Origin: Halanaerobium hydrogeniformans
Lineage (GTDB): Bacteria > Bacillota > Halanaerobiia > Halanaerobiales > Halanaerobiaceae
Direction of reading: 5' to 3'
Length of the DNA stretch: 64,000 nt
Assembly: GCF_000166415.1 (NCBI RefSeq)
Contig: NC_014654.1
Location: 186,001 to 250,000 of the forward strand
Both the position numbers and the translations under genes were made by a program. The notes beneath the pieces were generated by a model. That model ran no database searches, was not told the origin of the DNA, and saw only the letters and a list, made by a program, of their open reading frames with translations. Below are positions 1 through 8,481 of this stretch, piece by piece. Each line of letters opens with the position of its first letter. Positions within the stretch are counted from its first letter, which is position 1.

Positions 1-442
1 AGAAGTTCCAGAAGAAGAATATCTGATTCCTTTTGGGCAAGCTGATATAAAAAGAGAGGGTAGTGATGTTACCTTAGTTGCAAATTCCTATTTATTACCG
101 AAAGCATTAAAAGCAGCAGAAATAATGGAAAAAGAAGAGGGGATAAATGTTGAAGTTATTGACCCATTAACTTTAGTACCTTTTGATGAAGAAACAATAA
201 TAAAGTCTGTGTCAAAAACCGGCAGGCTTATCGTTGTTCATGAGGCGGTTAAAAGGGGAGGGTTCGGTGCAGAAATAGCGGCTAAAATTTTTGAAAGCGA
301 TGCTTTTTATTATCTGGATGCACCTCTACAGAGAGTAGCTGGATTAGATGTACCAACTCCATATAATGAAAAATTAGAGAATTTTGCGATGCCAGACCTA
401 GAAAACATTAAAGAAGCAATTAAGAAGACTTGTTATTTATAA
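1..442 (+). CDS. 2-oxoacid dehydrogenase E1 component, beta subunit (C-terminal part)
   Basis: Thiamine-diphosphate-dependent E1 decarboxylates a 2-oxoacid (or acetoin) and passes the acyl group to the lipoyl arm of E2. The open frame runs from base 2 to a TAA at 440-442, so the start lies left of the window. The visible part matches the end of the E1-beta fold: an IPFG-x-A-D-I-K-R-EG-x-D-V-T-L-V stretch, then the C-terminal transketolase domain with EVIDPLTLVPFDEETI and a VVHEAVKRGGFGAEIAA segment. The E2 gene follows 23 bp later, so the two are co-transcribed; an E1-alpha gene is expected just upstream. Pyruvate, branched-chain 2-oxoacids and acetoin are all possible substrates and this fragment cannot decide between them. 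Confidence 0.9.
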   Translation, partial: EVPEEEYLIPFGQADIKREGSDVTLVANSYLLPKALKAAEIMEKEEGINVEVIDPLTLVPFDEETIIKSVSKTGRLIVVHEAVKRGGFGAEIAAKIFESDAFYYLDAPLQRVAGLDVPTPYNEKLENFAMPDLENIKEAIKKTCYL

Positions 443-465
443 ACTATATTAAAGAGGTGATTTAG

Positions 466-1773
466 TTGGCTTATGAGGTGAAAATGCCTAAATTTGGAGA
501 AACAATGACAGAGGGTACAATCTTTACTTGGTTCGTAGAAGAGGGTGATAGTGTAGAGTCAGGCGATCCTCTTTTTGAAGTAGAAACAGATAAAGCTAGT
601 TTGGAAGTTGAAGCAGAGCAAACAGGGGTATTGGCAAAAATTTTGATTAAAGAAAATGAAACTGCTCCAATAGGAGATGTTGTTGCTTTAATTGCTGAAG
701 AAGGTGAAGATATAGAATCACTCGATTTCGGTGCAGAAAGCAGTAAAGAAGCTGCTGAAGAAGAAAGCACAACAAAAGTAGAAAAAACAGCTGAGAAAAT
801 CGAGAAAGTAATCCGGGCAGAGGGCGAAAAAATTAAAGCTTCACCAGCGGCAAAAAGACTTGCAAAAGAGAAAAATATTGAATTAAATAAAGTTCAAGCA
901 GGTGATGGCAGAGAAGCGATTATAGAAGCTGATGTTAGAGATTACATAAATACAAATCTACCTTCAGCAACTCCAACAGCTGAAAAGAAAGCTGCAGCAC
1001 AAGGGATAGATTTAAGTAAACTCGAAGGAACAGGTGCTGGAGGAAGAATTCAGAGCAGTGATCTTGACAGCTATACTGTAGAGAAAACTGAAACTGATCA
1101 GGAGATTCCATTTACCGGGTTGAGAAAGGTCATTTCAAAGAGAATGAGCCAGAGTTTTCAGGAAGTACCACAGGTAACTACAACAGTAAAAGCTGATATG
1201 AAAGAAATTAAAGATTTAAGAGAAAAGATTAAAGAATTATCAGAAGAACATATTTCCTATACCGATATTTTGCTATTAATTGCTTCAAGGATGCTTAAGA
1301 AATATCCTAAGATAAATTCTCATATCAGTCAGGATAAAATGATAGTTAAAAGCAGTATAAATATTGGCATTGCAGTAGATGTTCCAGGTGGCTTAGTAGT
1401 ACCAGTAATTAAGAATGTTGGAAGAAAGAGTTTAGAAGAGATTGCAAAAGAAAGAAAAATTTTAGTTAAAAAAGCTAGAGAAGGTAAACTGAACAATGAC
1501 GATCTAAGTGGTGGAACCTTTACAATCACTAATCTTGGTGGATTTGAAACAGAGATATTTACACCAATTGTAAATCAACCAGAAGCAGCAATTTTGGGAG
1601 TAGGGCAGATTTCAGATGAAGTTGTTCCTGTTGATGGAGAAGTTACAATTAGACCTATGCTATGGTTAAGTATGGCTTATGACCATCGTGCAGTTGATGG
1701 GGCACCAGCTGCAGAATTTTTACAGAAGATTAAAAATGCTCTGGAAAATCCAGTTAGCTTATTATTATCATAA
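466..1773 (+). CDS. Dihydrolipoamide acyltransferase (E2) with two peripheral-subunit-binding domains
   Basis: E2 core of a 2-oxoacid (or acetoin) dehydrogenase complex; it moves the acyl group from lipoate to CoA in the cytoplasm. Start is TTG at 466, preceded by AGGTGA. Residues 1-78 are a lipoyl domain with the lipoylated lysine at about K43 in ETDKAS. A charged linker follows, then two separate E3/E1-binding domains, at about 124-160 (ASPAAKRLAKE) and 166-200 (TPTAEKKAAAQG ending GTGAGGRI). The catalytic domain ends with the DHRAVDG motif at 406-412 (H407, D411), which is intact. At 435 aa the length is normal for one lipoyl domain. The second binding domain is less usual. The matching E3 gene is at 14184, at the far end of the same island. 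Confidence 0.93.
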   Translation: MAYEVKMPKFGETMTEGTIFTWFVEEGDSVESGDPLFEVETDKASLEVEAEQTGVLAKILIKENETAPIGDVVALIAEEGEDIESLDFGAESSKEAAEEESTTKVEKTAEKIEKVIRAEGEKIKASPAAKRLAKEKNIELNKVQAGDGREAIIEADVRDYINTNLPSATPTAEKKAAAQGIDLSKLEGTGAGGRIQSSDLDSYTVEKTETDQEIPFTGLRKVISKRMSQSFQEVPQVTTTVKADMKEIKDLREKIKELSEEHISYTDILLLIASRMLKKYPKINSHISQDKMIVKSSINIGIAVDVPGGLVVPVIKNVGRKSLEEIAKERKILVKKAREGKLNNDDLSGGTFTITNLGGFETEIFTPIVNQPEAAILGVGQISDEVVPVDGEVTIRPMLWLSMAYDHRAVDGAPAAEFLQKIKNALENPVSLLLS

Positions 1774-1782
1774 TTATATAAA

Positions 1783-1805
1783 AATCATATCGGCAAAATA
1801 TGATT
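1783..1805 (+). other. Small hairpin between E2 and permease genes
   Basis: An 8-bp perfect inverted repeat (AATCATAT / ATATGATT) with a 7-nt loop lies 10 bp after the E2 stop. There is no T tract behind it, so it is more likely an mRNA-stability hairpin or operator than a terminator. Confidence 0.25.
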
Positions 1806-1857
1806 AATTATTTAGATAATAAGTTAAAAGAAGTATTACTACAGAGGGGGACAGGTA

Positions 1858-2838
1858 ATGAGTACTGGCAAATTGGGTAAATTTGACAAAGAGAGGGTAC
1901 TAGAGATAATTAAGGATCAAGGGATATTAATATTTTTTGCTTTATTATTATTTAGCGTTTCTTTGTTATCAGACCGTTTTTTAACTACGAGAAATATTAT
2001 CCTGGTTTTGAGGCAGGTTTCAATTACAGGGGTAATGGCCTGTGGAATAACATTTATCTTAATCAGTGGTAATTTTGATTTATCAATTGGTTCACTTTTA
2101 TCACTTACAACTGTTGTTGTAATTAACTTACATGATACTATTGGTCCGGTTCCAGCAATTATAATCACTTTAGCTGTAGGTGTTATAATAGGTATTATTA
2201 ATGGAACTCTAGTTGGTTATTTAAAACTAAATTCCATGATTGTTACTCTTGGAATGCTTACAGCTTTACAGGCGGTGACTTTGATTTATACGGGTGGTAC
2301 TTATTCTGCAATTTCGAGGCCAGATGAAGCCTGGTTTAGATTTTTTGGTAGAGGATATATATTAATGATCCCAACACCGGTTATCATTTTTGGGGGCCTG
2401 GTAATATTATTCCATATAATTCTCAATAAAACAGTCTATGGGAAATATTTGTTTGCATTAGGTGGAAGTAGAACTGCAAGTGAGTATACAGGTATAAACG
2501 AGAGTTTTATTACATTTATAACATATATAGTTGTTGGTTTAACAACTGCTTTAGCAGGTATTATGATGGGCTCAAGAATGATGGCAGCCCAAAACTATAT
2601 AGGTGAAGGTTATGAATTTACCGTTCTTACAGCTGTTGTTCTTGGTGGGACCAGTTTATTTGGAGGATCAGGTAGTGTTATAAAAACTTTAATTGGTGTT
2701 TTAATATTGGGTTTTCTTAGCAATGCATTTATTATGTTAGGTTTTCCCTATTATGTTCAATGGCTTGTTCAGTGGGGAATTATAATTGGCGCTGTCTGGA
2801 TGGACGTTGCCTCTAAAAGGGGGAAACTATGGGCATGA
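1858..2838 (+). CDS. Sugar ABC transporter permease (RbsC/BPD_transp_2 family)
   Basis: Inner-membrane permease of a CUT2-type (ribose/galactose/inositol class) ABC importer. The 326-residue protein is almost wholly hydrophobic, with about eight to ten membrane segments. It has the family hallmarks GNFDLSIGS near residue 80 and a C-terminal AVVLGGTSLFGGSGS loop that contacts the ATPase. Start is ATG at 1858 after a GGGGGACAGG ribosome site. The second permease overlaps its end by 10 bp, so the pair is translationally coupled and probably forms a heterodimeric channel. The ATPase and binding-protein genes follow. The Gfo/Idh and TIM-barrel genes downstream suggest a sugar, polyol or inositol-like substrate, but the protein itself does not reveal it. 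Confidence 0.9.
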   Translation: MSTGKLGKFDKERVLEIIKDQGILIFFALLLFSVSLLSDRFLTTRNIILVLRQVSITGVMACGITFILISGNFDLSIGSLLSLTTVVVINLHDTIGPVPAIIITLAVGVIIGIINGTLVGYLKLNSMIVTLGMLTALQAVTLIYTGGTYSAISRPDEAWFRFFGRGYILMIPTPVIIFGGLVILFHIILNKTVYGKYLFALGGSRTASEYTGINESFITFITYIVVGLTTALAGIMMGSRMMAAQNYIGEGYEFTVLTAVVLGGTSLFGGSGSVIKTLIGVLILGFLSNAFIMLGFPYYVQWLVQWGIIIGAVWMDVASKRGKLWA

Positions 2839-3773
2839 AAAAGCAAATAATAGATTTTATAAAAAACCAATCTATCTGGATCATATTAATTTTAAGTGTA
2901 AGCTTTTTTGGAGTTATGACAGCTAATTTTTTAACATTAAGAAATTTTCAGAATATATTGTTACAGATTTCAATTAATGGTTTAATGGCGATAGGAATGA
3001 CATATGTAATTATTAACGGAGAAATTGATCTTTCAATCGCTATGATATATGCCTTATGTGCTGCTCTTGTAATTGGGTTTCAACCACTTGGTATTTTACC
3101 CTCAGTCCTTATAGCAATGGCAACGGGAATAATTATCGGAGCTATAAATGGAATTTTTGTGGCAAAAGCAGAAATAAATTCTTTTATTGTTACTCTAGCT
3201 GCAATGATTGGGGTAAGAGGATTATTATTCATCTATACAGGTGAAAGGGCAATTCTTGGAACTGATTTACGATTTACCCTTCTTGCTTCATACAGGGTAG
3301 GAGGCCTTATCCCACTACCGGCAGTGATATTTATAGTATTCTTAGCAATTGGAGAATATGTGTTGAGAAATACATCTCATGGTAGAAATGCATATGCTAT
3401 TGGAGGGAATAAGGATGCTGCTGAAAAAGCTGGGATCGCAGTAAAGAAACATATAATAATTAATTTCATGTTATGTGGGGCTATGGCTGCAACAGCCGGT
3501 ATAATAGCTGCATCTAGAATGAATACTGCTACAACTACTTTAGGGACAATGAATCACCTCTGGGTAATTATTGCTGTGGTTCTTGGTGGTACAAACCTTA
3601 AAGGTGGATATGGTAATCTAGTTCGGACTCTCGGAGGTATTTTTGTTGTAGGGATCTTAGATAATGGTTTGAATCTGATGGGTGTTCACACATTTTATAA
3701 TATGCTTTTTATGGGGATCATCTTAATACTTGTAATTTATCTTGGCAAAAAATTAGAACCAGTTAAAACTTAA
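2829..3773 (+). CDS. Sugar ABC transporter permease, second subunit
   Basis: Second CUT2-type membrane permease, 314 residues, paralogous to the gene it overlaps by 10 bp. It shows the same GEIDLSIA motif in the first third and the IIAVVLGGTNLKGGYGN coupling loop near the C-terminus. ATG at 2829 has AGGGGG upstream; an in-frame ATG at 2835 is an alternative. CUT2 importers often use a single homodimeric permease, so two different permeases in tandem point to an obligate heterodimer. A 143-bp gap separates it from the binding-protein gene; no convincing terminator or riboswitch was seen in that gap. Confidence 0.9.
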   Translation: MGMKKQIIDFIKNQSIWIILILSVSFFGVMTANFLTLRNFQNILLQISINGLMAIGMTYVIINGEIDLSIAMIYALCAALVIGFQPLGILPSVLIAMATGIIIGAINGIFVAKAEINSFIVTLAAMIGVRGLLFIYTGERAILGTDLRFTLLASYRVGGLIPLPAVIFIVFLAIGEYVLRNTSHGRNAYAIGGNKDAAEKAGIAVKKHIIINFMLCGAMAATAGIIAASRMNTATTTLGTMNHLWVIIAVVLGGTNLKGGYGNLVRTLGGIFVVGILDNGLNLMGVHTFYNMLFMGIILILVIYLGKKLEPVKT

Positions 3774-3916
3774 ATGAACTTAGATTGTTAATTAGTAGCA
3801 ATTATAAGAATTGGGGGTGGTTCAATAAAATAGTGGGGAGAAAGGTTATTTGGATTTAGCTGCCGGGTATTAATAGCAAAGGGACAATCTTTAAAAATAA
3901 GAGGAGGCAAATTAAA

Positions 3917-4873
3917 TTGAAAAAATTATTTATAATATTAGCTTTAAGTTTGATTTTATTGGCAACTAGTGGTCTTGTTATGGCACAGGAAAATGAAGAT
4001 ATTGTAATCGGAATGACTGCTAATAATACTGGGGTAGACAGTTATCAAACTTTACATGATCAAGCATTTAGAGAGAAAGCTGATGAAATGGGCGTAGATT
4101 ATATAATTTTGGATGCACGTGGAGAACCAATGAGACAGGTAGATCAAATAATGGATTTAATGACACAAGATGTTGATGTAATTGTTGTATGGCCTGTATC
4201 TGGACAAGCTATAGTTCCAGTATTACAGCAGGTTGAGCAAGCAGGTATCCCAGTTTTAATTGCTAATTCAAAAGTTGATGAAAGTGGTTTTGATTTAGTT
4301 AAAGGATTTGCTGGCCCTGATAATATTACACAGGGAGAATATGCTGCTCAAATGATGGCAGAAGCACTAGATGGTGAAGGTAAAATAGTTGAAATAATGG
4401 GTGCTCCAGGTTATATCACAGCAGAAGAAAGATCACAAGGATTCCATGATGAAGTTGAAGCTAATTATCCTGGTTTAGAAATAATCGAAACTCAACCAGC
4501 AGACTGGAATAGAGAAAGAGCCCAAGAAGTTATGGAAAACTATTTAACCAAATATGATGACGGAGAAATTGATGGAGTTTATGTTGGTGATGACAACATG
4601 GGTGTAGGTGCGATTAATGCTATACAATCAGCAGGTAGAGGCGATAACTTAAAGATGACCAGTGCTACAATGTTTGCAGATGGTTATGATGCAATGCTCG
4701 AAGGCGATATTCTTTATGGAACTCTATATCAGTCACCAATTGATGATGCTAATTACACAGTAGAAATTGCAGTTAAATTGGCTAGAGGAGAAGAAGTGGA
4801 ATTCTTTAACTATTTCGAAACTCCAAAAGTTACCAGTGAAAACATCGACGAATTTGAAAGACCAACCTGGTAA
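3917..4873 (+). CDS. Periplasmic sugar-binding protein of ABC importer (RbsB-like)
   Basis: Substrate-binding protein of the importer encoded around it. TTG start at 3917 with GAGGAGG upstream. Residues 1-23 are a classical Sec signal peptide (KK, a hydrophobic LFIILALSLILLATSG core, then VMA before QENED). There is no lipobox cysteine, so it should be released into a periplasm, as expected in a two-membrane Firmicute. The rest is a peripla_BP_4 type-I fold: IVIGMTANNTGVDSY at the start, VDVIVVWPVSGQAI, and GVYVGDDNMGVGAINAIQSAGR in the second lobe. Length 318 aa is typical. It sits between the permeases and the ATPase, an unusual order, and is followed by an 18-bp hairpin that could raise its expression. 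Confidence 0.9.
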   Translation: MKKLFIILALSLILLATSGLVMAQENEDIVIGMTANNTGVDSYQTLHDQAFREKADEMGVDYIILDARGEPMRQVDQIMDLMTQDVDVIVVWPVSGQAIVPVLQQVEQAGIPVLIANSKVDESGFDLVKGFAGPDNITQGEYAAQMMAEALDGEGKIVEIMGAPGYITAEERSQGFHDEVEANYPGLEIIETQPADWNRERAQEVMENYLTKYDDGEIDGVYVGDDNMGVGAINAIQSAGRGDNLKMTSATMFADGYDAMLEGDILYGTLYQSPIDDANYTVEIAVKLARGEEVEFFNYFETPKVTSENIDEFERPTW

Positions 4874-4896
4874 ATATAATATAATTACCTAAAATC

Positions 4897-4938
4897 ATAT
4901 ATTCTACAGAAAGAGTTAAATCTTTCTGTAGAATATAT
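4897..4938 (+). terminator. 18-bp perfect hairpin after the binding-protein gene
   Basis: Positions 4897-4914 and 4921-4938 are exact inverted complements, with a 6-nt loop GTTAAA. The hairpin starts 24 bp after the stop of the binding-protein gene and is followed by a weak, A-interrupted T tract. In many ABC operons such a hairpin acts as a partial terminator or 3'-end stabiliser that keeps the binding protein more abundant than the ATPase; that role is inferred here. Confidence 0.6.
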
Positions 4939-4993
4939 TTAAAAACATTTTTTATCATTATTTGTAAATTGGTTTTATTTAAAAAGAAAGTAG

Positions 4994-6529
4994 GTGATTT
5001 CCATTAAAAACACAAAAGATAAAATCTTAGAGTTAAAAAATATTACTAAAGTTTTTCCCGGTGTAAAAGCTGTTGACGATGTTTCTTTTGAAGTAAATGC
5101 TGGAGAAGTTCATGCTTTAGTTGGTGAAAATGGTGCCGGGAAATCAACTTTAATGAAAGTAATGGCTGGTATTCATATTCCTGAAAAAGGAAATATTATT
5201 TACAATGGGGAAAAAGTTAAATTTAAAAATCCTCTGGATGCTAAGAAAAAAGGAATTATTTTAATTCACCAGGAACTGTCACTTGTTCCTAAGATGACCG
5301 TCGCTGAAAATATTCTTCTTGGAAGTTTACCAAACAAAAAAGGTGGTAGAATTGACTGGAAAGAACTGCACAAAAAGGCAGAGGAAGCTATAGAAAAGTT
5401 GGGCTGTCAGTTTAAACCTAAAGATTTAGTAGAAGATCTTACAATTGCTCACCAGCAAATGGTTGAGATAGCTAGAGCTATTTCTTATGATGCAAAAGTT
5501 GTAATTTTTGATGAGCCAACTGCATCTTTAACCCAGGAAGAAGTTGAAGTCCTCTATAAGAATATTGAATTACTAAAAGAGCAAGGGCTTGGAATAATTT
5601 ATATTTCACATAAATTAAATGAAATTTTTGAGGTCTCTGATAAGATAACAGTTTTAAGAGATGGTAAATTAGTTGATACATTAGATACAGATAAAACTGA
5701 TGAACCAGAAATTACTAAAAAAATGATTGGAAGAGATATTGAAGATTTTTTCGATTCTAAAAAAATAACAGAATATGGTGAAGAAGTTATAAGAGTTGAA
5801 AATTTAAGCAGAAAAGATGAATTTCAAAATATTAATTTTAATATAAAAAAAGGTGAAGTTTTAGGTCTTTACGGTTTGTTAGGTGCTGGTAGAACAGAAA
5901 TTGCAGAAACTATATTTGGTATAAATAAACCTGATTCTGGCAAGATATATTTTAAAGGTCAGGAAGCAAATATTAACAATTCAAAAAAAGCTGTTAAACT
6001 GGGAATTGGGTTAGTACCTGAAAGTCGAAAAGAACAGGGTTTAGTTCTTGGGATGAGCACTCTTGATAATATAAGCCTTGCTAAAATTCCTTATGCCCAC
6101 AATTATGGATTTATTAAAAATGCAGAGGTAAAAGCAATTTTTAATAAGTACAGAGATAGATTGTCGATCAGTACAACTGGACCTAAACAAAAGGTAATGA
6201 ATTTAAGTGGGGGAAATCAACAAAAGATAGTAATTGGAAAATGGTTATGTTTAAATCCAGATTTAATAATTCTTGATGAGCCGACCAGAGGAATAGATGT
6301 TGGTTCTAAAGCAGAAATTCATAATTTAATAGCTGAACTGGCAGAAACAGGTATGGCAGTTCTAGTAATATCTTCTGAAATACCAGAGATATTGGCTGTA
6401 AGTCATCGTATTATAACTATGCACCAGGGTGATCAAACAGATGTGTTTACTGATGAAGAGGTTACAGAAGAAAAGCTAATTAAATCCATAACAAGTCATG
6501 CCAAAACAGAAGAGATGTGCAAAGTATAA
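4994..6529 (+). CDS. Sugar ABC transporter ATP-binding protein, two nucleotide-binding domains (RbsA/MglA-like)
   Basis: Cytoplasmic ATPase of the CUT2 importer. The first domain has Walker A GENGAGKST at about 44-52, a Q-loop HQE and Walker B VVIFDEPTAS. The second domain has the family's degenerate Walker A GLLGAGRTE, signature LSGGNQQK and Walker B LIILDEPTRGID. Length 511 aa is typical for a fused pair. The start is uncertain. GTG at 4994 is in frame but has only a weak AAAGAAAG site before it. The strong site AGGTGA (4992-4997) instead points to codon 5003, which is ATT, a rare initiation codon. The ribose-type importer is complete with the genes at 1858, 2829 and 3917. Confidence 0.93.
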   Translation: MISIKNTKDKILELKNITKVFPGVKAVDDVSFEVNAGEVHALVGENGAGKSTLMKVMAGIHIPEKGNIIYNGEKVKFKNPLDAKKKGIILIHQELSLVPKMTVAENILLGSLPNKKGGRIDWKELHKKAEEAIEKLGCQFKPKDLVEDLTIAHQQMVEIARAISYDAKVVIFDEPTASLTQEEVEVLYKNIELLKEQGLGIIYISHKLNEIFEVSDKITVLRDGKLVDTLDTDKTDEPEITKKMIGRDIEDFFDSKKITEYGEEVIRVENLSRKDEFQNINFNIKKGEVLGLYGLLGAGRTEIAETIFGINKPDSGKIYFKGQEANINNSKKAVKLGIGLVPESRKEQGLVLGMSTLDNISLAKIPYAHNYGFIKNAEVKAIFNKYRDRLSISTTGPKQKVMNLSGGNQQKIVIGKWLCLNPDLIILDEPTRGIDVGSKAEIHNLIAELAETGMAVLVISSEIPEILAVSHRIITMHQGDQTDVFTDEEVTEEKLIKSITSHAKTEEMCKV

Positions 6530-6563
6530 GTCAGATTAAAATATTTTAAAGAGGAGAGCTATA

Positions 6564-7595
6564 ATGAAAAAAACTTTTAAAAGTGATAAAGAAAAAATTA
6601 AAGTTGCTGTTTTGGGGATGGGGAGACAGGGCCAGATTCATTCCAAAAATATAGCTTATAAAATTCCAGAAGCTGAGTTAGTCTGTGTCTCTGATATCTC
6701 CATAGAAAGAGCAGAAAAAGTTGGGATTGAAGGTGTAGAACTTTATGATGATTATAAAGAAATACTTGAACGCGATGATGTTGAAGCTGTAGTAATAGCA
6801 ACCTCTACTGATACACACGAACAGATAATTAAAGAAACAGCTAGAGCAGGGAAAGATATTTTTTGTGAAAAACCTATTGCATTATCTCTTGAAGCTATAG
6901 ATGAAGTTTTAGATATTGTAGATGAAAATGGAGTAAAATTCATGGTAGGTTTTAACAGACGTTTTGATCCAACATTTATGAGAGTTAAAGAACACCTAAG
7001 TAATGGTAATATTGGAGAACCACATATTGTAAATATTACCAGTAGGGATCCTAAGCCACCTCATTTGGAATATTTAAAAGTATGTGGAGGAATATTTTTT
7101 GATACCTCTGTTCATGACTTTGATATGGCTCGTTTTCTATCTGAAGAAGAGATTACAGAAGTTTATGCCACAGGTAGTGTTTTAGTTGATGAAAGAATCG
7201 GTGAACTTGGTGATTTAGATACAACTATGATCACCCTAAAATTTGCCAATGGAGCTGTTGGCTCTATCAATAATTCCAGAAAAACTGGTTACAGCTATGA
7301 TCAAAGAGTAGAGTTATTTGGATCAAATGGTTGTGCAATCGGAAATAATGAGAGACCAAATAGAGTGGAATTAACAGATCCTGAAGGGACCCATAAAGAT
7401 GTTCCACTTTATTTTAATATAGAGAGATATCCAGAAGCTTTTTTTGGAGAAGTAAATGCATTTATCCAGGCAGTATACAATGACGAAGAACCTCCTGTAA
7501 CAGGTAAAGATGGAAGAACAGCGGTAGTTTTATCAATTGCTGCCCAAAAATCTTATGAAGAAAATAGACCTGTTAAAGTTTCAGAAATTGGATAA
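6564..7595 (+). CDS. Gfo/Idh/MocA-family dehydrogenase (inositol 2-dehydrogenase-like)
   Basis: NAD(P)-dependent oxidoreductase, probably oxidising the imported sugar or cyclitol. The N-terminal Rossmann domain begins KVAVLGMGRQGQIHSKNI (GxGxxG), and the family's catalytic EKP motif is present in FCEKPIALS near residue 100. The C-terminal half has the expected HDFDMARFL segment, where a histidine takes part in catalysis in inositol dehydrogenases. Length 343 aa matches IolG-type enzymes. ATG at 6564 has GAGGAGAG before it. It lies 34 bp after the importer ATPase and 29 bp before a TIM-barrel isomerase, an arrangement common in inositol and rare-sugar operons. The substrate is not established; IolG itself would be one guess. 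Confidence 0.85.
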   Translation: MKKTFKSDKEKIKVAVLGMGRQGQIHSKNIAYKIPEAELVCVSDISIERAEKVGIEGVELYDDYKEILERDDVEAVVIATSTDTHEQIIKETARAGKDIFCEKPIALSLEAIDEVLDIVDENGVKFMVGFNRRFDPTFMRVKEHLSNGNIGEPHIVNITSRDPKPPHLEYLKVCGGIFFDTSVHDFDMARFLSEEEITEVYATGSVLVDERIGELGDLDTTMITLKFANGAVGSINNSRKTGYSYDQRVELFGSNGCAIGNNERPNRVELTDPEGTHKDVPLYFNIERYPEAFFGEVNAFIQAVYNDEEPPVTGKDGRTAVVLSIAAQKSYEENRPVKVSEIG

Positions 7596-7624
7596 TAAAA
7601 TTAATAAAAGGCAGGTGATGGTGG

Positions 7625-8434
7625 ATGGATAACAAAATTGGTATTTGCCATTGGTCTTTGCCAATGGAAGGACCATTGGGCTGCAGATTAGCAGCAATAA
7701 TAGGTTTAGACGGAATACAGTTAGATATCGGACACAGTTCTCGAGGTTTTATGCTTTCCCGTGATTTTGTTCAGGATGCTTATCTGGCTTTAGGTGCAAA
7801 ATATGGTATTTCATTTCCTTCAATAACAATTAGAGAATTGGATGAAGTTGCAATGACAGATCCAGAAGGAACAGAATCCAGGGAATTGATGAATGAAGCC
7901 TTAATTAAAACTATTGATGCAGCAGAAGCGATGAACATACCAATAGTAATGGTGCCAAGTTTTGTAGAAAGTGAAATTACCAATGAAGAAGAATTTCAAG
8001 AAGCTGTCAGTTATCTTCAGTATGGTTGTGATTATGCTCAGGGAAAAAGAATAACAATAGCAACTGAAAACACACTTTCTGTTGCAGAGATAAAAAGATT
8101 AATCAAAGAAGTTGATAGAGATAATATTAAATTATATTTCGATTCCCAGAATCATTTTTTGCATAAAGACTATAATATTGCAGAAATTCTAGAAGAATTA
8201 ATTGATTATGTTTGTCAGGTACATCTTAAAGATGGTAAGGATAAAGATTTAAGTGGTGCCTTATTGGGTGAAGGTGATACAGGCTTTTATGAAACGATGG
8301 AAGTTCTTAAAAAACATAACTATTCAGGTTGGTTAGTTTTTGAAAATTATTATGACCGTAAACCTCTCAGTCTTGAAAATGATAATCCTGTAGAACTTAT
8401 TAAAAAAGATCTACAGACAGTAAAAGAGGTTTAA
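7625..8434 (+). CDS. Sugar phosphate isomerase/epimerase family protein (AP endonuclease 2-like TIM barrel)
   Basis: Probably isomerises, epimerises or dehydrates the keto-sugar made by the dehydrogenase upstream. The 269-aa protein is a xylose-isomerase-like TIM barrel. Acidic and histidine metal-ligand candidates sit in the expected strands: TENTLS near the middle, YFDSQNHFLHKD, VHLKDGKD and LVFENYY near the end. Members include IolE, IolI, hydroxypyruvate isomerase and tagatose epimerases, and the sequence alone does not choose between them. Start ATG 7625 follows AGGTGATGGTGG. It belongs to the importer/dehydrogenase operon by strand and spacing. Confidence 0.78.
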   Translation: MDNKIGICHWSLPMEGPLGCRLAAIIGLDGIQLDIGHSSRGFMLSRDFVQDAYLALGAKYGISFPSITIRELDEVAMTDPEGTESRELMNEALIKTIDAAEAMNIPIVMVPSFVESEITNEEEFQEAVSYLQYGCDYAQGKRITIATENTLSVAEIKRLIKEVDRDNIKLYFDSQNHFLHKDYNIAEILEELIDYVCQVHLKDGKDKDLSGALLGEGDTGFYETMEVLKKHNYSGWLVFENYYDRKPLSLENDNPVELIKKDLQTVKEV

Positions 8435-8481
8435 AATAAATTTCCAAATAAATCATTAAAAAATCAAAAGGAGTGACTAAA

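Noticed and set aside
471-770. Minus-strand open frame inside the E2 gene
   Set aside because: Ser-rich mirror of a Glu/Ala-rich coding strand, with no ribosome site or family resemblance; the same applies to the many other antisense frames in the window.
3774-3916. Possible riboswitch before the binding-protein gene
   Set aside because: G-rich patches are present but no known aptamer pattern or convincing terminator/antiterminator pair was found.
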